Position numbers and translations under genes: made by a program | Notes under the pieces: model-generated | Database searches by the model: none | What the model saw: only the letters and a program-made list of their open reading frames with translations | Told to the model about the DNA's origin: nothing | Shown here: one piece after another, positions 44,001 through 57,800 of the stretch | How the letters are laid out: the number at the start of each line of letters is the position of its first letter | Position numbering within the stretch: position 1 is the first letter of the stretch | Assembly: GCF_003286085.1 (NCBI RefSeq) | Contig: NW_020825298.1 | Coordinates: 2,666,001 to 2,730,000, forward strand | Length of the DNA: 64,000 bases | Direction of reading: 5' to 3' | From: Drosophila persimilis | Taxonomy: Eukaryota; Arthropoda; Insecta; Diptera; Drosophilidae

Positions 44001-47000
44001 GAAACAATCCTTAAAAAACTGAAACTGACTTTTAAACCGTTTTTTGGAGGGCAGTAAAAATGGTATTGGTTGAAATGAAGAATCTGTTTATAGCTGGGAT
44101 AGACAAACATAGAATGAAATTCATATATAGAGAAGAAATAAGAATGAAATCGTTTGGGGGTTCTAGACTTTTAGACTAGAGAGTGTTTCTGTGTGTGTCA
44201 GGGGGGAATTCGTTGGAATTGCTTGTTAAAGGTTTTTAGATCCTGTTTATAATAGTACCTTAGAGGAGGTATCTCCCCATACATACGAGTACATGATAGT
44301 TATTTACATACAATCTATTGCGTTGTTGTGCTCTCTCAGCGACTTCTATGCGGTGTCTATCCCAGCATAAAGAAAAGTACATATTCCATTGCTAAGCCTA
44401 AACATTAGTTAAACAGATTTAATAGCTATTAAGTATAATTAGTACCATATTGACTTAAGGTTTAGTTCTTTGATTGCTTAACATCTGGTGTTTCTTCATC
44501 TCTTCCAACAACTAATCGCAAATCGCAAATAGCAAAAAAGAAGAACTACGGAAAGTATTTATTGCACTCTAAACAGCATATAAAAATATCGTATGTATCG
44601 TATGTGTCGTCTACTCCTACTCGTAACTCTTGCATATATTCCATTGTGTGTGTGTGTGTGCCTTCCATTATGCAAATCTCAAGATGCCGCATGCGACAAC
44701 AGCAACAATCTGAAGGGGCAGAATATCAGAATCAGAATTGCACTTAAAGCTTGGCCCTGTCTGCCACTGTGACTGCCACTGCCACTGCCACTGTCTCTGC
44801 ATCTACCACTGCCTCTGTGTCGGGATTGGGGTCGGTGTCAGCCAATGTCAAGTTCAGAGACAAGGCCACATCCTGCCCAGCTGCCTCGTGCTGCTGCTGC
44901 TGCTGCCGCTGCACTTGCTCAATGCTTGACACCGAGGTGCTGGCAGCCAAGGATGAGGCCTCTGCCTCACGCTCTCTATCTCCATTTCCGTCTGTCTCCG
45001 TCTCCGTCTCTGTGTCTGCCCCATCCTGGCTGCCGGTTGTTGTTGCTGTTGTGACTGTGGCAGTCTCCTCTTCGCTTAGGCTACAATTACATGTACAATT
45101 ACAGTTATCACTAAACGTATGCGCCTTATAATTGTTGCTAGTTGTTGCTGTGGCTGCTGCCGTTGCTGCTGCTGCTGCTGCTGCAGCTTCTACATCATGA
45201 TTATTATATAAAATATTGTTAGACGTTGCCGTTGCCATTGCCATTGCAACGGGTAACTGTAAACGAAAGGCATTGCTGCGGGGAATGTGGCATGTGGCTG
45301 CCGTGATGCTGCCACTGTTGCTGCTTCTGGTGCTGCCCCTGTTGCTATTGTTGTTGCTGCTGCTGCTGTTGCTTGTGGGATGATGATAAATGATTTCCTG
45401 ACGTTCATATTCGTTAAAATAATTCTCCACAACAATGCCACTTGCTGCCGTGGCAGCTGCTGCTGCTGCTGCCGCCTGCGCTGCTGTGGCATCTTCTACG
45501 GTGGCGGCTGTCAACGCGGCCGAAGGCGCATGTGGCAGGTTGTTGCTGCTGCTGTTGGAGGAGATATTGCTGTTGCTATTATGGAAATTGGCGGCTCGGG
45601 GCACCACATCGGGTGGCGAGGTGCATCGCTCTGTTTGTGGCATATAGTAATGTAATCGTTGTTGTTGTTGTTGTTGCTGTTGCTGTTGCTGTTGTGGTTG
45701 TTGATATGGCTGCTGCTCCAATTGCTGATTGTTTCTATGTCGCTGTTGTTGTTGTAGCTGTTGTAGTTGTTGCTGATGCTGCAGCTGATGCTGCAAATGT
45801 TGCTGTTGCTGCTGCTGCTGCTGCTGATGTTGCAAATGTCTACCATTTCTGCGCTGCTGCTGCTGTTGCTGCTGACGCCGACCATCCCTTGTGGCAACAC
45901 TCCCCTCGATGGCCGGCGTCAGATATTGTCAGAAAATGCCATCCAGATTTAATACAACATTGAAATATCAGGATAACGTAAGCCGCCCTCATAATGGCAC
46001 TAGACCGTTGCGCGTTGTCGGATTGCGCGCCATATAGATGTCCATATCGTGATCGGTCCAGTTATCCGACGTATCGCAGTAGTTGTTCAACGTGTGCGTT
46101 GAGCCCGACTGCGAGTATCTGCAATTGTGGCAAGTACATCGATTATATCACACACTCTGCCATACTGCCACTCTGCCACTCTGCCAGCAGCAGAAGTGCC
46201 GCAGCATTGCCCCATGATTTGTGGCGGTAAAAATGGCGGTGCAATCCAAGCGAAACGCAATTAAAATTAATGGAATCAGTAAATATAAGCCGGGAGAGGG
46301 CCAGCCAGAGAGCGGTGTTAGGTGGTGAAAGGATTTGTGGCTTAAATCCACATGCATGCCCCATGCCCAATGCCCCACAGAATTTACAGACAGATGAAAG
46401 TTTCATTTGATTTGATTTCAGCGATGAATAGTCGATCGGGTCTCCAATCAAGGTTGAGATGGTGATGATAATCGTAATGAAAGTGAATTAAATGAGGGTT
46501 GTCTGCGGATTTAAGTTTTAATCACTTTGGGGTTAGTGGTTCCGATTATAGTTTGATTTGTTTAAAGGAAAGGTTCTTTAAATACTTCTTCGACCGATTA
46601 AGTGCTTCTGTCGAGAGACTGGAGTACTGGGTATCTTGGTGTCGAAGCCCGAAGCCGCAACCCCCCACATGTTTTTAAATGTGCCATAAATTCCCTTCAA
46701 TATATCTACTTAATGGCTGAATCTTGAATTCTGAAGCGCACTTCAACAGAAATATCAACAGTGAGAGTGCTGCGAGGGGGTCGAGTAGTTGGCATTTAAA
46801 AAACTTGATTTTCGAACGCCTCTCAGAGCCCGACACTTTCCCATGGTAGCCCGCGCGATACTTAAGAAATGCTAATTAAATGAATTGCCAAGCCAAAGAG
46901 CCATAAACCAAAGAAACGTAAAAGTAGAATTGAAAGTGGGATTGGTGGTGGAGTCGGCTTAAGATCTCAAGATCTCAAGATCGGAATGGTGACAGACAGA

Positions 47001-50000
47001 ATGTCTGGTGTTGGTGTGTGTGCGTGGGGGGGAGAGTGTGAGTGTTTGCTTAATTAGTTGCCACTCGCATCCGAGTCTGTGGCATGCGGCAGATGTGTGA
47101 CGTTCTACTTACCGACTTCCCGGTCGATGGTTATGTATGTGCGTGGCATTGAGCTGATCGCGTGATCTGGAGCGCGGACGCGAGCGTCTGGCGCTGGAGG
47201 CGATGCTGGCGGGTCCGCCGCCGCCCACCATGCCGCTCATGCTCATCAGGCTGCTCACGGGCAGGCCACCGGGACCCCCCATTTGCATGCCGCCGCCACC
47301 CCCGCCGCCCCCATTGCCGCCGTGGATGGAGCCGGCGTAGGAGGCGCGCGACATGCGCTCCGAGGCAGCGGCCAGGGACTGGCGGGACTGCCGCAGCTCT
47401 GGACGCGAGTTGACCAGGTTCGAGGGGAAGGCGCTACCCAAATAGCCGCGATGCGAGTTGTTCGAGAAGCTGTGCTGCGACTGGCCATCGGCAATGGATC
47501 GACTGTGATTATGCATGTGTGTGTCGTGTGTGTGTGTGTGGGTCGATTCGGATGTGTGGCACGAACAAACAATGAAACAAACATAACGAACGCAATATTA
47601 AATCATAGCTGAATGGAAACGAAGAACGACGGCCCCATCAAATATGCAGCAAGCTCAATGTGGGGCAAGCCAATGTTGGGCCACGCCATGGAAGGTGCGC
47701 TTCGATGGGAAATGTCTGTGGGGTCCGTGGAGTCTTACCTTGATTTCCCCACTTTGCCGGGCATTCCGGAAAAGTGGCTGCGCATGTCGTCGGGCTGCTC
47801 GACGGGATAGATGCGGGGACGCGGTATCGAGCGTCCACTGTACGCGGATACTTGATCCCATTCCTGGAAAGGAAGAGGAAGAGATTAATCGATTCGATTA
47901 TTGAAATTAATTAGAATGGAATTGGAATGAGTCCCAGTGAATCCTTCTGATGTGTGAAAAATCCTTCTAGGTTCTTGGTTTCTTGGGAGTGTTCCTCCAG
48001 CCTCTGTCTCTGGAATCCACTGATGTTTTCCAATCAGAGTTTGTCCCCATTCTTCATTCATTCTCCTCGGTACTCCTTCTTTTTTCCATTCACTCCCAGT
48101 CTCGTTAAAGTCCTTCGTATTTAGGCCACAAAAATGTCATTCTAGCATTCTTCCAATCGCTCGTAGGTCTTCAATCTTTTCGAAGACCTAAACACTGGCT
48201 TCATTCTCTATTATTTAATCTATATATCGTCTCCAGCTTAGATCCCATTAAAAATTCTACACAATCATCCACACATTTATTCCCATTAACTTTTTGGCAA
48301 CGCAACCTTGCCAAAAAAGAAGACGAAGATCAAGCATATCCGAAATACTTTCAGTATTTATCTACGCTGCGGTCCGTTTAATTTGTGGAGAGCCGTAAAT
48401 ACCCGTACAATCAACAGCCATCAAATCGCGGTGCTGCCAATTTTCCCAGTCATGGTCCGAACATCTAACCGGGGCCAGAGCCAGAGCCAGAGCCCGAAGC
48501 CCGGAGCCAGAGATAATTTCTTGGCAGGCTGCATAAAAGTGGAACTAAACCGAGTCGAACGATGGTATGGTTTGGGGCATGGGGAGGGGAGGCTCACCTT
48601 GTGATTGTTAAATGCCGATAGCGTTGCAATGGAGCCAAGTGGTCCTGGGGAACCGGTCGGACCGCAGCAATTAACAGGCAGTCCTCCAATTGGCAGTGGG
48701 CTCTTCTGTTGGCTGTTCTGGAGCTTGCGCGAGCGCCTGCAATGGGAGAAAGAAATGCGATGAGAATGGTTTAGAAGGGGTTCGAAGCTTAGAATACCCT
48801 GGTAGAAAATAGAGGAGGTATTTCAAGGATTGAAGAAGGAAATCTGCTGTTCCAAGCTGTGCCACTAAAGAGATGCTGTTTCCAAAAAGGATATACTCTC
48901 TCTCTTGCGGGGTATAATGGGATTGGATTGTGGTTGATGTGGTGGGACCAAGAAGGATGATGAAGTAAGCAGATAGCTTAAATAGAGCCAAAGCGTAACA
49001 AATGCAATCGAGAGAGAGAGAGAGAGCAAGAGAGAGGGAGGAACCCATGGCGTGGCAACAACTTAAGGACCTGCGATAAATCAGCCAGCCACTTTGGCCA
49101 GTCATTGGCTTTGTCTGTGGCTCTGCTGTTGTTAGCTACGGCCCCATAACTCACGGCCAGTGGAGCACAGTGGGGACTCACCTGCTGGCAGCAATGAACA
49201 CAATCACGGCCACAATGATGGTGCCACAAATGGCCGCACTGGCCGCAATCGTTATCTTGTCCATGTTGGAGGCCTGCGAGGCCACAGTGCGGACCTCGCG
49301 GCACTGCTGGTACGGCACCGTCTCGGGGGTCACGTGCAGCTCCTCCAGCGAGATCACGCACACGATGATGCACTCCTGGGCGGGCACATTCTTGATCTTG
49401 AACTCCCGCTCGCTGGCCTCCAGCGGCGGTCCCTGCTTGAAGGCCTTCTCCCCGAACAGGCGGTAGACCACGCGGAAGCCCAGGATGTTGGCGGTGTCCG
49501 AGTCCCACTGGATGATCACGGAGCTGTCCTGGCGGAAGGCGTGCTTCACCTGCACCTCGTTCGCGTCGTCGATCCGCGTGCCCCTCTGCGGCGGATAGCC
49601 CAGCACCAGCGGCGGTCTCTGCGGCTTGTGCGGTCCCCCGTTGTTGTTCACTCCCTGACGCCAGCCCGGCGCCTGTTTGCTGTTCGCTTGGACACCCGAC
49701 GCAGCCGAGGAGGAGGAGGAGGAACTGCTTGTGGTGATGGTGGTGGCCTGGACGGTTCCGGTGCCGTTTGCGGATAGGTTTGTGGCCGCCGAGGGCGGGG
49801 CAGTGCTGGCTGAAACGCTTGCCGTTGTCTTGGCCGGAAGACGCGTCTGTCAAAGCGAAGGAAAGAGTATTAAAATCCACATCGAAAGTATCCCAGCATC
49901 CTTCCGACACTCACCGTACTCGAACGCTTCGTTGTTGGCTCTTCTGTGGTTGTTGTGCTTGTCGTTGTCGATGTCGTTGTGGTTGTGGAGCTGCTCACAC

Positions 50001-53000
50001 TGCTGGCCACCGGCGAAGAGGCAGCTGTGCCCGTGCCCGTGCCCGTCCCCGTTTCATACTCCACGGAATCCACGGACGACGAGGCCAACGTTGGCTTTAG
50101 GTTATCGGCCAGGCCAACTGGACCGCGGAGCGCCGCATCGGCAATGTCCGGACAGCTCAGCTCCTCGGGCTGTATGGAGTAGAAGCCACGGTCCCGGAAA
50201 CGCGGTGGGGTGCCACAGAACTGTGGATTGCGCTCTCGTGATGTGACCTAAGGGGCAGGGCCGTGGCCGGGGGGAGGATTGAAGTGTAAACACACAATGG
50301 GAAAGTTAATGAAACGTACAGGAACAAATTGGGTGCGGTGGGAGGAGATCTAAGCGGAACTAGATTTATTGAAAGAATGTTCACGGAAAGAAACTTCGAA
50401 GTGAAAAGAAAATACATTCATTGGCCATGAAATCCATGAAACATAAGAATCCTCGCTTGATTCCTTATTTCAAGGACCTTTTTAGCTACATAGAAAACTC
50501 CCCTCCGAACGGACATTCTTTCAAGCACTGTCCCGCATTTCTCTCAGTGTAATCCTTACCTGCAGGTCCCCGTTGCGTATCCACTCGGCTACCCATCGGA
50601 GCTTGCAGTCGCAGTGGAGGAATCGGCCCCCCAGCGACAGGCCACGCAGCGTGGCGTTCAGATGGGCAAAGGCGCCCTCGGGCACGGAGCTCAGCGGGTT
50701 GCCGTCGAGGGCGAGGAGGGTGATGCCCGGGTTGCCACGGAAGGCTGCCTCCGGCAGGCTGGTCAGCAGATTGAAGCCAATGTCCAGGACGCGCAGCTCC
50801 TTCAGGGAGTGCACGGCCCCGATGGGGAACTCGGCCAGCAGATTGTTGAGCAAACTCAAGGAGCTGAGCGTCTTGCGTACCCCCGCGAAGGCCGTCTCGC
50901 CAATGCTCTGGATGAGATTCCGCTCGAGATTCAGGGCAGTGAGGGCATCCAGGCCGTCGAACACCCGTATGCCGCCCGCTCCGGGCAGCTCCTTGATGCC
51001 GTTCTGGGACAGATCCAAGAAGGCCAGGCTCTTGAGCCCCCTGATGCACTCGGGCACTCGTCGCTGCTTGGTGCCCTTCAGGTTGAGGTTCTTCAGACTC
51101 TGTTCGAGTCCTCGGAAGGCGCCCGCCGAGAGGGTCACATTGTTGTCGTTCAGCTTGAGGGTCGACAGCTTGCTCAGGCCGCTGAAGGCATCGTCTGGTA
51201 TGTGGGTGAGCTGGTTCTTGGACAGGTCCAGCAGATTGAGCTTGCCCAGCAGCTGCAGCGCCTTCACCGGCACATCGCTCAGCAGATTGTCCTGCAGATT
51301 GAGGTTCCGCAGCACACCCTCCTGGCCCCGGAAGGCGCCCTCCGCAATCCGCTTGATGCCGCAGCTCGAGAGCTGCACATTGTGCAGGCTCAGATTGCTG
51401 AAGATCGCGTCCGGGAGTTCCGATATCGAGGAGTTGTTCACGTACAGCAGATCCACGGGCTTCAGCCGGGCATGGGTGTTCATGGCCCCCAGAAGGTCTT
51501 CGAAGTTCACCTGGAAAGAGATTATTGATTGAACTAAAGGGCTAGGAGGGGGGAGGCTGGTGTTTCCTTACCTGGTCACACTGCACGCTCAGTTCCCTGC
51601 CCAGATTGTAGGCACATATGCAGCTGGTCTGCAGGTCGGGCACATCCCTCTGCCAGGGACATTGTCCCGCCGCCTGGGCCACCCAGAGGAGTAGCAGGAG
51701 CAGGGGCGCTATCGTCGTTGTGGCTGTCGTTGTTGTTTGGCTGCCTCTCATCTTGGTGCCGGCATAGAGCTGTGGACAAAAGACAAATTTGCTGTTAGAT
51801 TTGCTGTTGGAGAGTGGAGCGGCATCAAGTGAAAAAGTGAAGGTTGTCTGGTCCAGTTGGGTCATAAATTATCCAATTAATGCTGTCGCCTGTCCACCGG
51901 CCAGGACTCGAGGCACCCCTGCCACATCTTGAGAGAGTGGTCAAGACAGGAGGATACCATGGAGAGTGCTTGGGTTGGGAAGAAGGCTTTATCAATCAGT
52001 TTGGCAGGCTACTACTTTCAATTTCATTTTCATGCTCTTTAGACACCAAACAGTGCGTGAAAGGAGGAGGGGCATAGAGGGCATGGGGCATGGGGGATGC
52101 TGATCCTTGGGGCAGTTTAGTTTTGATTAATTTGCCTGTCTGCCTGTCAAACGAGGTGCTTCATAGCCTCAGCCTCAGCCCCAGTCACTCTTCTGCAAGG
52201 CCATAAAAAAAGGGAGTGAAAAGAAGTGATGGAGAAGACCTGCTACTGGGCACCCAGTAAATCCTTTTCAAAGTCCCACCTCCGCAAAAAAAAGTGTTAC
52301 GCGGCGCAGCTTCTTTTTTGTTGGCCATTTAATTTAATTTGAACGAATCATAAAAGAGCCAAGCACGTGATGGCCTGCCCTCTCACGGAACCCAATCAAA
52401 CAATGGGTGAAAGGTTAGCAAAAAAAACAAGGGAGGGGGGAACCAGAAGCTGTTGACCTTTTTGCATAATCATGAGTTATGATGACATTCGTTTTTCCTT
52501 GCCTTTTCCCCTCCCTTTTGGTTTTTTTTTTCGGTGGTTGTCATTGTTGCGGCCAAACTTTTGTTTTGGTTGCCTTTCGGTGGAGAGTTCTTTGTGTTCT
52601 TTGGATTATTGTTATATTATGGGATCTTCAGGGCACAGAAAAAGGTGCTGGCAGATGACAGGTGAATGGACTCTTGGGTTTGTTATTTTGGGTACTCGTA
52701 AGTAAATCAAGATGGGAACAAATAAGCAAGATGTTGGCTGGTTTTGGGGGAATCTTCGTAAATATAATTAGTAGATATTACAGGTTCTGCTTCTTAAGGA
52801 ATTTTTGGATTTAGAAAGGTATGAATATGGCTTAATTTGTAATCAGTTTTTGTTTGTAAGAAATTCGTTTAAATTCCTTAAAGTGTTCGCCTCGAGTCCA
52901 CTCCATTTTAATCATTTGGAAGACCAATTATTCATTGTTTTGCTACCACTTTAAGTGCCTTAAATTATCCGTAAACGTATGTAAAATATTTCCCTGCACA

Positions 53001-53349
53001 GTTCAACAATCTTAGATATTTGCATGCCAGCGACGATCCCCCTCCATCTTATATAATCCACGATAAATCATATTGCATCTCTCCATCGAAGGCTTATAGG
53101 CTTTTCACACTGACGACCATCCACCATCCACCATCCATTTCGGGGATGGTCCGTAAGGTTTTGCCGTTCCGAAAATTTCCCAGTTAGTCCACCATCCATT
53201 TTGGATGTTCCTAAACCGCACGTTTCTATGCGATAGTTAGCCGATGGTTTTCAAATGCAACTCTGAATAATTGTCATTCACAATGGAAAAATGGTATTCA
53301 CTGCGAAAACGTAAACAATGATTGTGACAAAATTAACAAAAAACAAAAA

Positions 53350-53389
<40 letters not shown>

Positions 53390-54791
53390 AGCTTCAATTT
53401 CGTTTACTATATGGTCTAATCGTACGCCGCATCGACCCAATGTGAATAAATTTGACTAAAATCAACAAACGTTGAATTGGGAACGGATATGATATACCTA
53501 CCGACAATGAATGTGTCTGTACTGTCTTCGTACCTTGTTTCTTAACCTTTAGTTTTTCTTTCAAATTAGTTACAACTACAAATTTCAACTGTATGCATAT
53601 GTGAACGTATTTTCTATAGTTTCCATTAGCTAACTTCAACTCCAACTGCAAATGTGTAGGATCTCTGCACTTCATAACTCTTCTTGAACTTCGTCTCTGA
53701 TACGATACCGACTCGGTAAAAGAATATGTAAGAGACAATAAATATATATGGGGTGTGTGTGTGTGGGCAATATCTATTCTTCATCCGAGTCTCCCTCGCT
53801 GGAGTAATGTGTTATTTGTGGGCGACGAACAAACGGCGCAGTTATCACTTGTGCAATGCGTCTGTAATGATTCAGCCATTCCTCCAGCATTTGTGCCACC
53901 AGAAGGGGACGTTTGCCCAGTTTTAAAAAGGAAGTTTAAAAACCAATTTATATGTAAACATATTGCTGAAGTTCTTATTAATCAACATTATTAGTTGGTG
54001 CAAGAAAATATTTTGCTGTGCAACCACAGCCGAAATAATTGCTATATCTCTATCATCCATTATTAAGAATTAATAAATCTTCCGCGCAAATTTAATGAAC
54101 TTGTTATTGGCATCAGCTGTTTTTGATGGATGTTGGATGGTGGATGGTGGATGGTGGCAGTGTGAATCGGAGTTTCACATTTGTCAAAAAATCCCACCAT
54201 TCCCCCGGGATGGGCTCAGTGTGCAGAGGCTATTACGTGCTGCCAGCAATCAGACAATCAATTTGGCTGCCAAAGATTTCCTATATTTGTATTTCCAAAT
54301 CAAAGTAAAAGTTGAAACAAATTGAAGTTCCATCCCATCGGCGGCATCGGCAATCCGGCGGATCATCTCTTCAGACGGACTTCAGACCGCAGAATAATAA
54401 TTAAACTGCACGCTCGGCTACATCCCAAAAATAATAATAATCAACATTTGTGTCTTTTGATTGATAGTTTTTCGTACTCCCCGGCTTCGTCTTCACGCCT
54501 ACGTGCATCCGTAAGATACTGCCTAGAGGCGGGGGATGGAGCGGCGCCTGTGGGAGGCTGGCAGGAGGAGGAGGTTTTCGGTTGATGTTTCAATTGTTCG
54601 ATCCGCCTGACTTCATTTTTCATGGCATCTTGGATTTTTTTGTGCTGGGGCTGTTGGACTTTTGTCTCTTCCTTAATTCAACTTATAAATTGCATTACGT
54701 GGCTAAGACTTAGCGAAAAAAAAACACACAACAGATTGGGAAAACGAGAAAAATGGCAGAAAATATTTCAAGCTTGACTGTGCATTCCCCA

Positions 54792-54826
<35 letters not shown>

Positions 54827-57800
54827 TATCTTTCTCTGGGTCTATTCTCGCTGCTCATTTCTCATTTCTCACTCAACTGTCTGGCCACAAATTTAATTAA
54901 AAATTCTTCCACTTCTTCCTCTTTCTCTGTGTTCCCTTTGTTTTTTCTTCCTTCTGCGTATTAATTGCATCACTAAATTTTTTAATGCGCGAAAAGTGCG
55001 AAAATTGCATTGTGAATACAAAAGAAAGAGAATGCAGCAACAACTGCTACCAGGAATGACTGAATGAATGACCGACTGACTGACTGCATGAATGAAAACG
55101 AATCAAGTACAGTTGTGCACAGCTAAAGTTTTCAAAACGACTACAAACAACAGGAATTGAAGCCAACCAGATAACTGTTTTTTTGGGTTGTTTGCGGAAT
55201 AAACCTACAAATACCCTCCAGAGATGGAAATTTTTAAAAATTATTAGCTGCAGGATTGCATATACGATATGCCTATCCGTTTTCATAGCCATATCCTATC
55301 GTAGATCCTTCAAAGTTACCAAATTTAACAGAACCATAATATAATAAAATATATATAATATAATATAATGCTGTAGTTGATGTTCTATTCCATTAAACTT
55401 GCCAACAGATATTCCCTCTATAATCTTCCATCCCATAATAATCCTATACTGAAGTCTACAAAAGCTGTCTGAATTGGGAAATCCTATAGACATTTTCAAA
55501 GAGCAGCTCTTCAGAATTCTTGCAGCTCTGTTGGGTACAGGTTCTTCCCGATTAAGAACCTTGATCAAACCCACTACTGCCTCTTCAGCCCCTTTCTGCC
55601 TCTTCCAGGGTATCCCCCTCTGGAAGGGTATGCACTAAAAGATGCAACTTTTTGTTTTCTCACCCAAAAAACTTGAAAGGTGCAAATGATTTTTCTCTTT
55701 CTATCCTTCTCTCTCTTGGATTCTCTGTCCGTTTCAGGTGTTTGTTGTTTCTTTTGCTGTGGCCGCATAATTATTCACTCTTTTTTTGTGTTTTTGTTGT
55801 TTCTGGTTTTTTTCTGTGGCTTTGGAAATTTGCATTTTTAGACAATGGTCCAGCGGTTGATTTTTTCTTCTATCTGTTTTTGCGTTTTTTTTCCGTCTAT
55901 TTGGCTTTGGGGCTCGAGGCTCGTTGGGCAAGAGGCAATCTTCTGCCTCCCATCACACCTTTCGGGCCGAAAAATGTTTTAATTGAAGTTTTATTTAACA
56001 AAAGCTTGGGTCCCACTTCTTGTGGGTCTCTGTGGGCGTAGGGCTTTGGGGCCGGGGGGCGGCAGTGGGGTTTTTTGGCTCACATAATGCTGTTAAGCAT
56101 TTAAGTGGATTAGAATTTTTCGAGGTGGTTTCTGGCCCAAAAGGGGAGATTTTTCTCTGTGTGGGAAAAGTTGTCAATTGAAAAGTTTATATATAGACGA
56201 GGGGGCGTGAGGTGCTATGCGGAGTTCTATATATAGAGTTCGGCTGGAGTGCTGCAGTGTCGGAGTGCCGGACTGTGTGCACAGGTTGATAATCTCTTGG
56301 GTCAGCTCTGAGGGCAAATGAATTAAGTGGAGAGGTGGGGGAGGGGTGCGATTTTTGAGGTTCGTTGTTTGAGCTTTGGCCAGCCTTTTGGGTTTGTATT
56401 AATTTGATATCTTTTTTAGAGCAGATTTAACTTTTGGGGGAACGTTTTTGAGCTGGGAACATCTAAAAAAGGACCAAAATATGTATTTAAAAAGAGTTTT
56501 GATTAATAATCGATTAATTATCGATAATAATAAGAAGCTTCACCTTTAATAAGGCGACTTCTATTAACAAAATGAGCCCCTTCAATCCCAATAACTAAAT
56601 TGCCTGATCCCCACAGCGTCAACTTATTATTCAATAAATTTCCTTGGGGAAATCCTCCGCCATTTTGTGGGTAAGGGTAAGGGGAAGGAAGCTTGAATAA
56701 ATTCCAGTGCGACCGCTGCCAGGAAAATCCCCTTTTAAACACGACGCTGGCTTTTGTCATCTCATTCTCTATTAAGGCCAAAAACAATTTCCGTTTAACC
56801 GCAGCTTATCCTTTTTGGTCGTTGAAGCCAAGTGAATTGTTCTCTCGTTCTCTTGGCCACACAAAAATAAACGTAACTCGGTCTAATTTATTGGCCCGGA
56901 GATGGAGCTCCGACAACGACGACTGGGAGGAGGATGATGATGATGATGAGAGGATGGGGGTGCTGGCTCCCAGGCATAGACCATAGTCCATAGACCGTAG
57001 ACATTGAATTAATGACATGAAGCACATTTGATGTTTTTATTTCATTGAAACTAAAATGAAAGTGTCGGGTATGTGGCAGATGGGGCTATGGCCTGGAAGA
57101 TGGAACATTATCAACTGGACAACATTGGGTGGGTCAATAAAACGCTGGCCAACAGCCAGCAGAAGATGAGAGCCCCACCCTCTCCTATCCCCTCTCTGTG
57201 CGGTTGAGTGCAGTTTTTGAGCCACTTAGAAAAACCTTTTAAGCAGCTGCTGGCCACTCCACTGTGCCCCGGCACTGGTGTTTCTTCCTGCCACCAACTA
57301 ATAAGACAACTTTTATGCAAATGCAAATGCCATTGCACCACAGAAGAGCTCCCTTTGGAGCTGCCGTTTTTCCCCATTTTCTTGTTCATTTTTTCCATTT
57401 TTTTCCCATTTTTCCCATTTTTGGGTTGGAAAACATCCGCTGCGCTGCAGTCCAAATAAGTCACTTCTTCCCTTCTACACTGGGAGAAAAACAGAGGCGA
57501 AACAGTTGGCCAGAAACTGTGTTACGAGGGGAACAAAGTTTAGGGATTATTTGAATATAAATTTGAAACGATTTCAATCATATTTCAAGCTCTATCTTTT
57601 AAGAGTTCTCTCTGCCTGAGATACATATACCTTTGAAAATCCCACCAGTGTACACAGAACGCCCTCTTCGGCTCTCCTCTCAGCTACCACTTAGTGCGGT
57701 ATGTGCGAGAAGGGTTCAACAAACTCTTTGGGGGCTGAGTCACTGCCGGAGCTCGCTTCGGGCTCATTGGCTATGCAAGACGAGAGGGCCACGCACGCGT

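Noticed and set aside
54441-54623. 60-codon minus frame with charged end
   Set aside because: Some coding character but no acceptor, domain or neighbour exon. Left unannotated.
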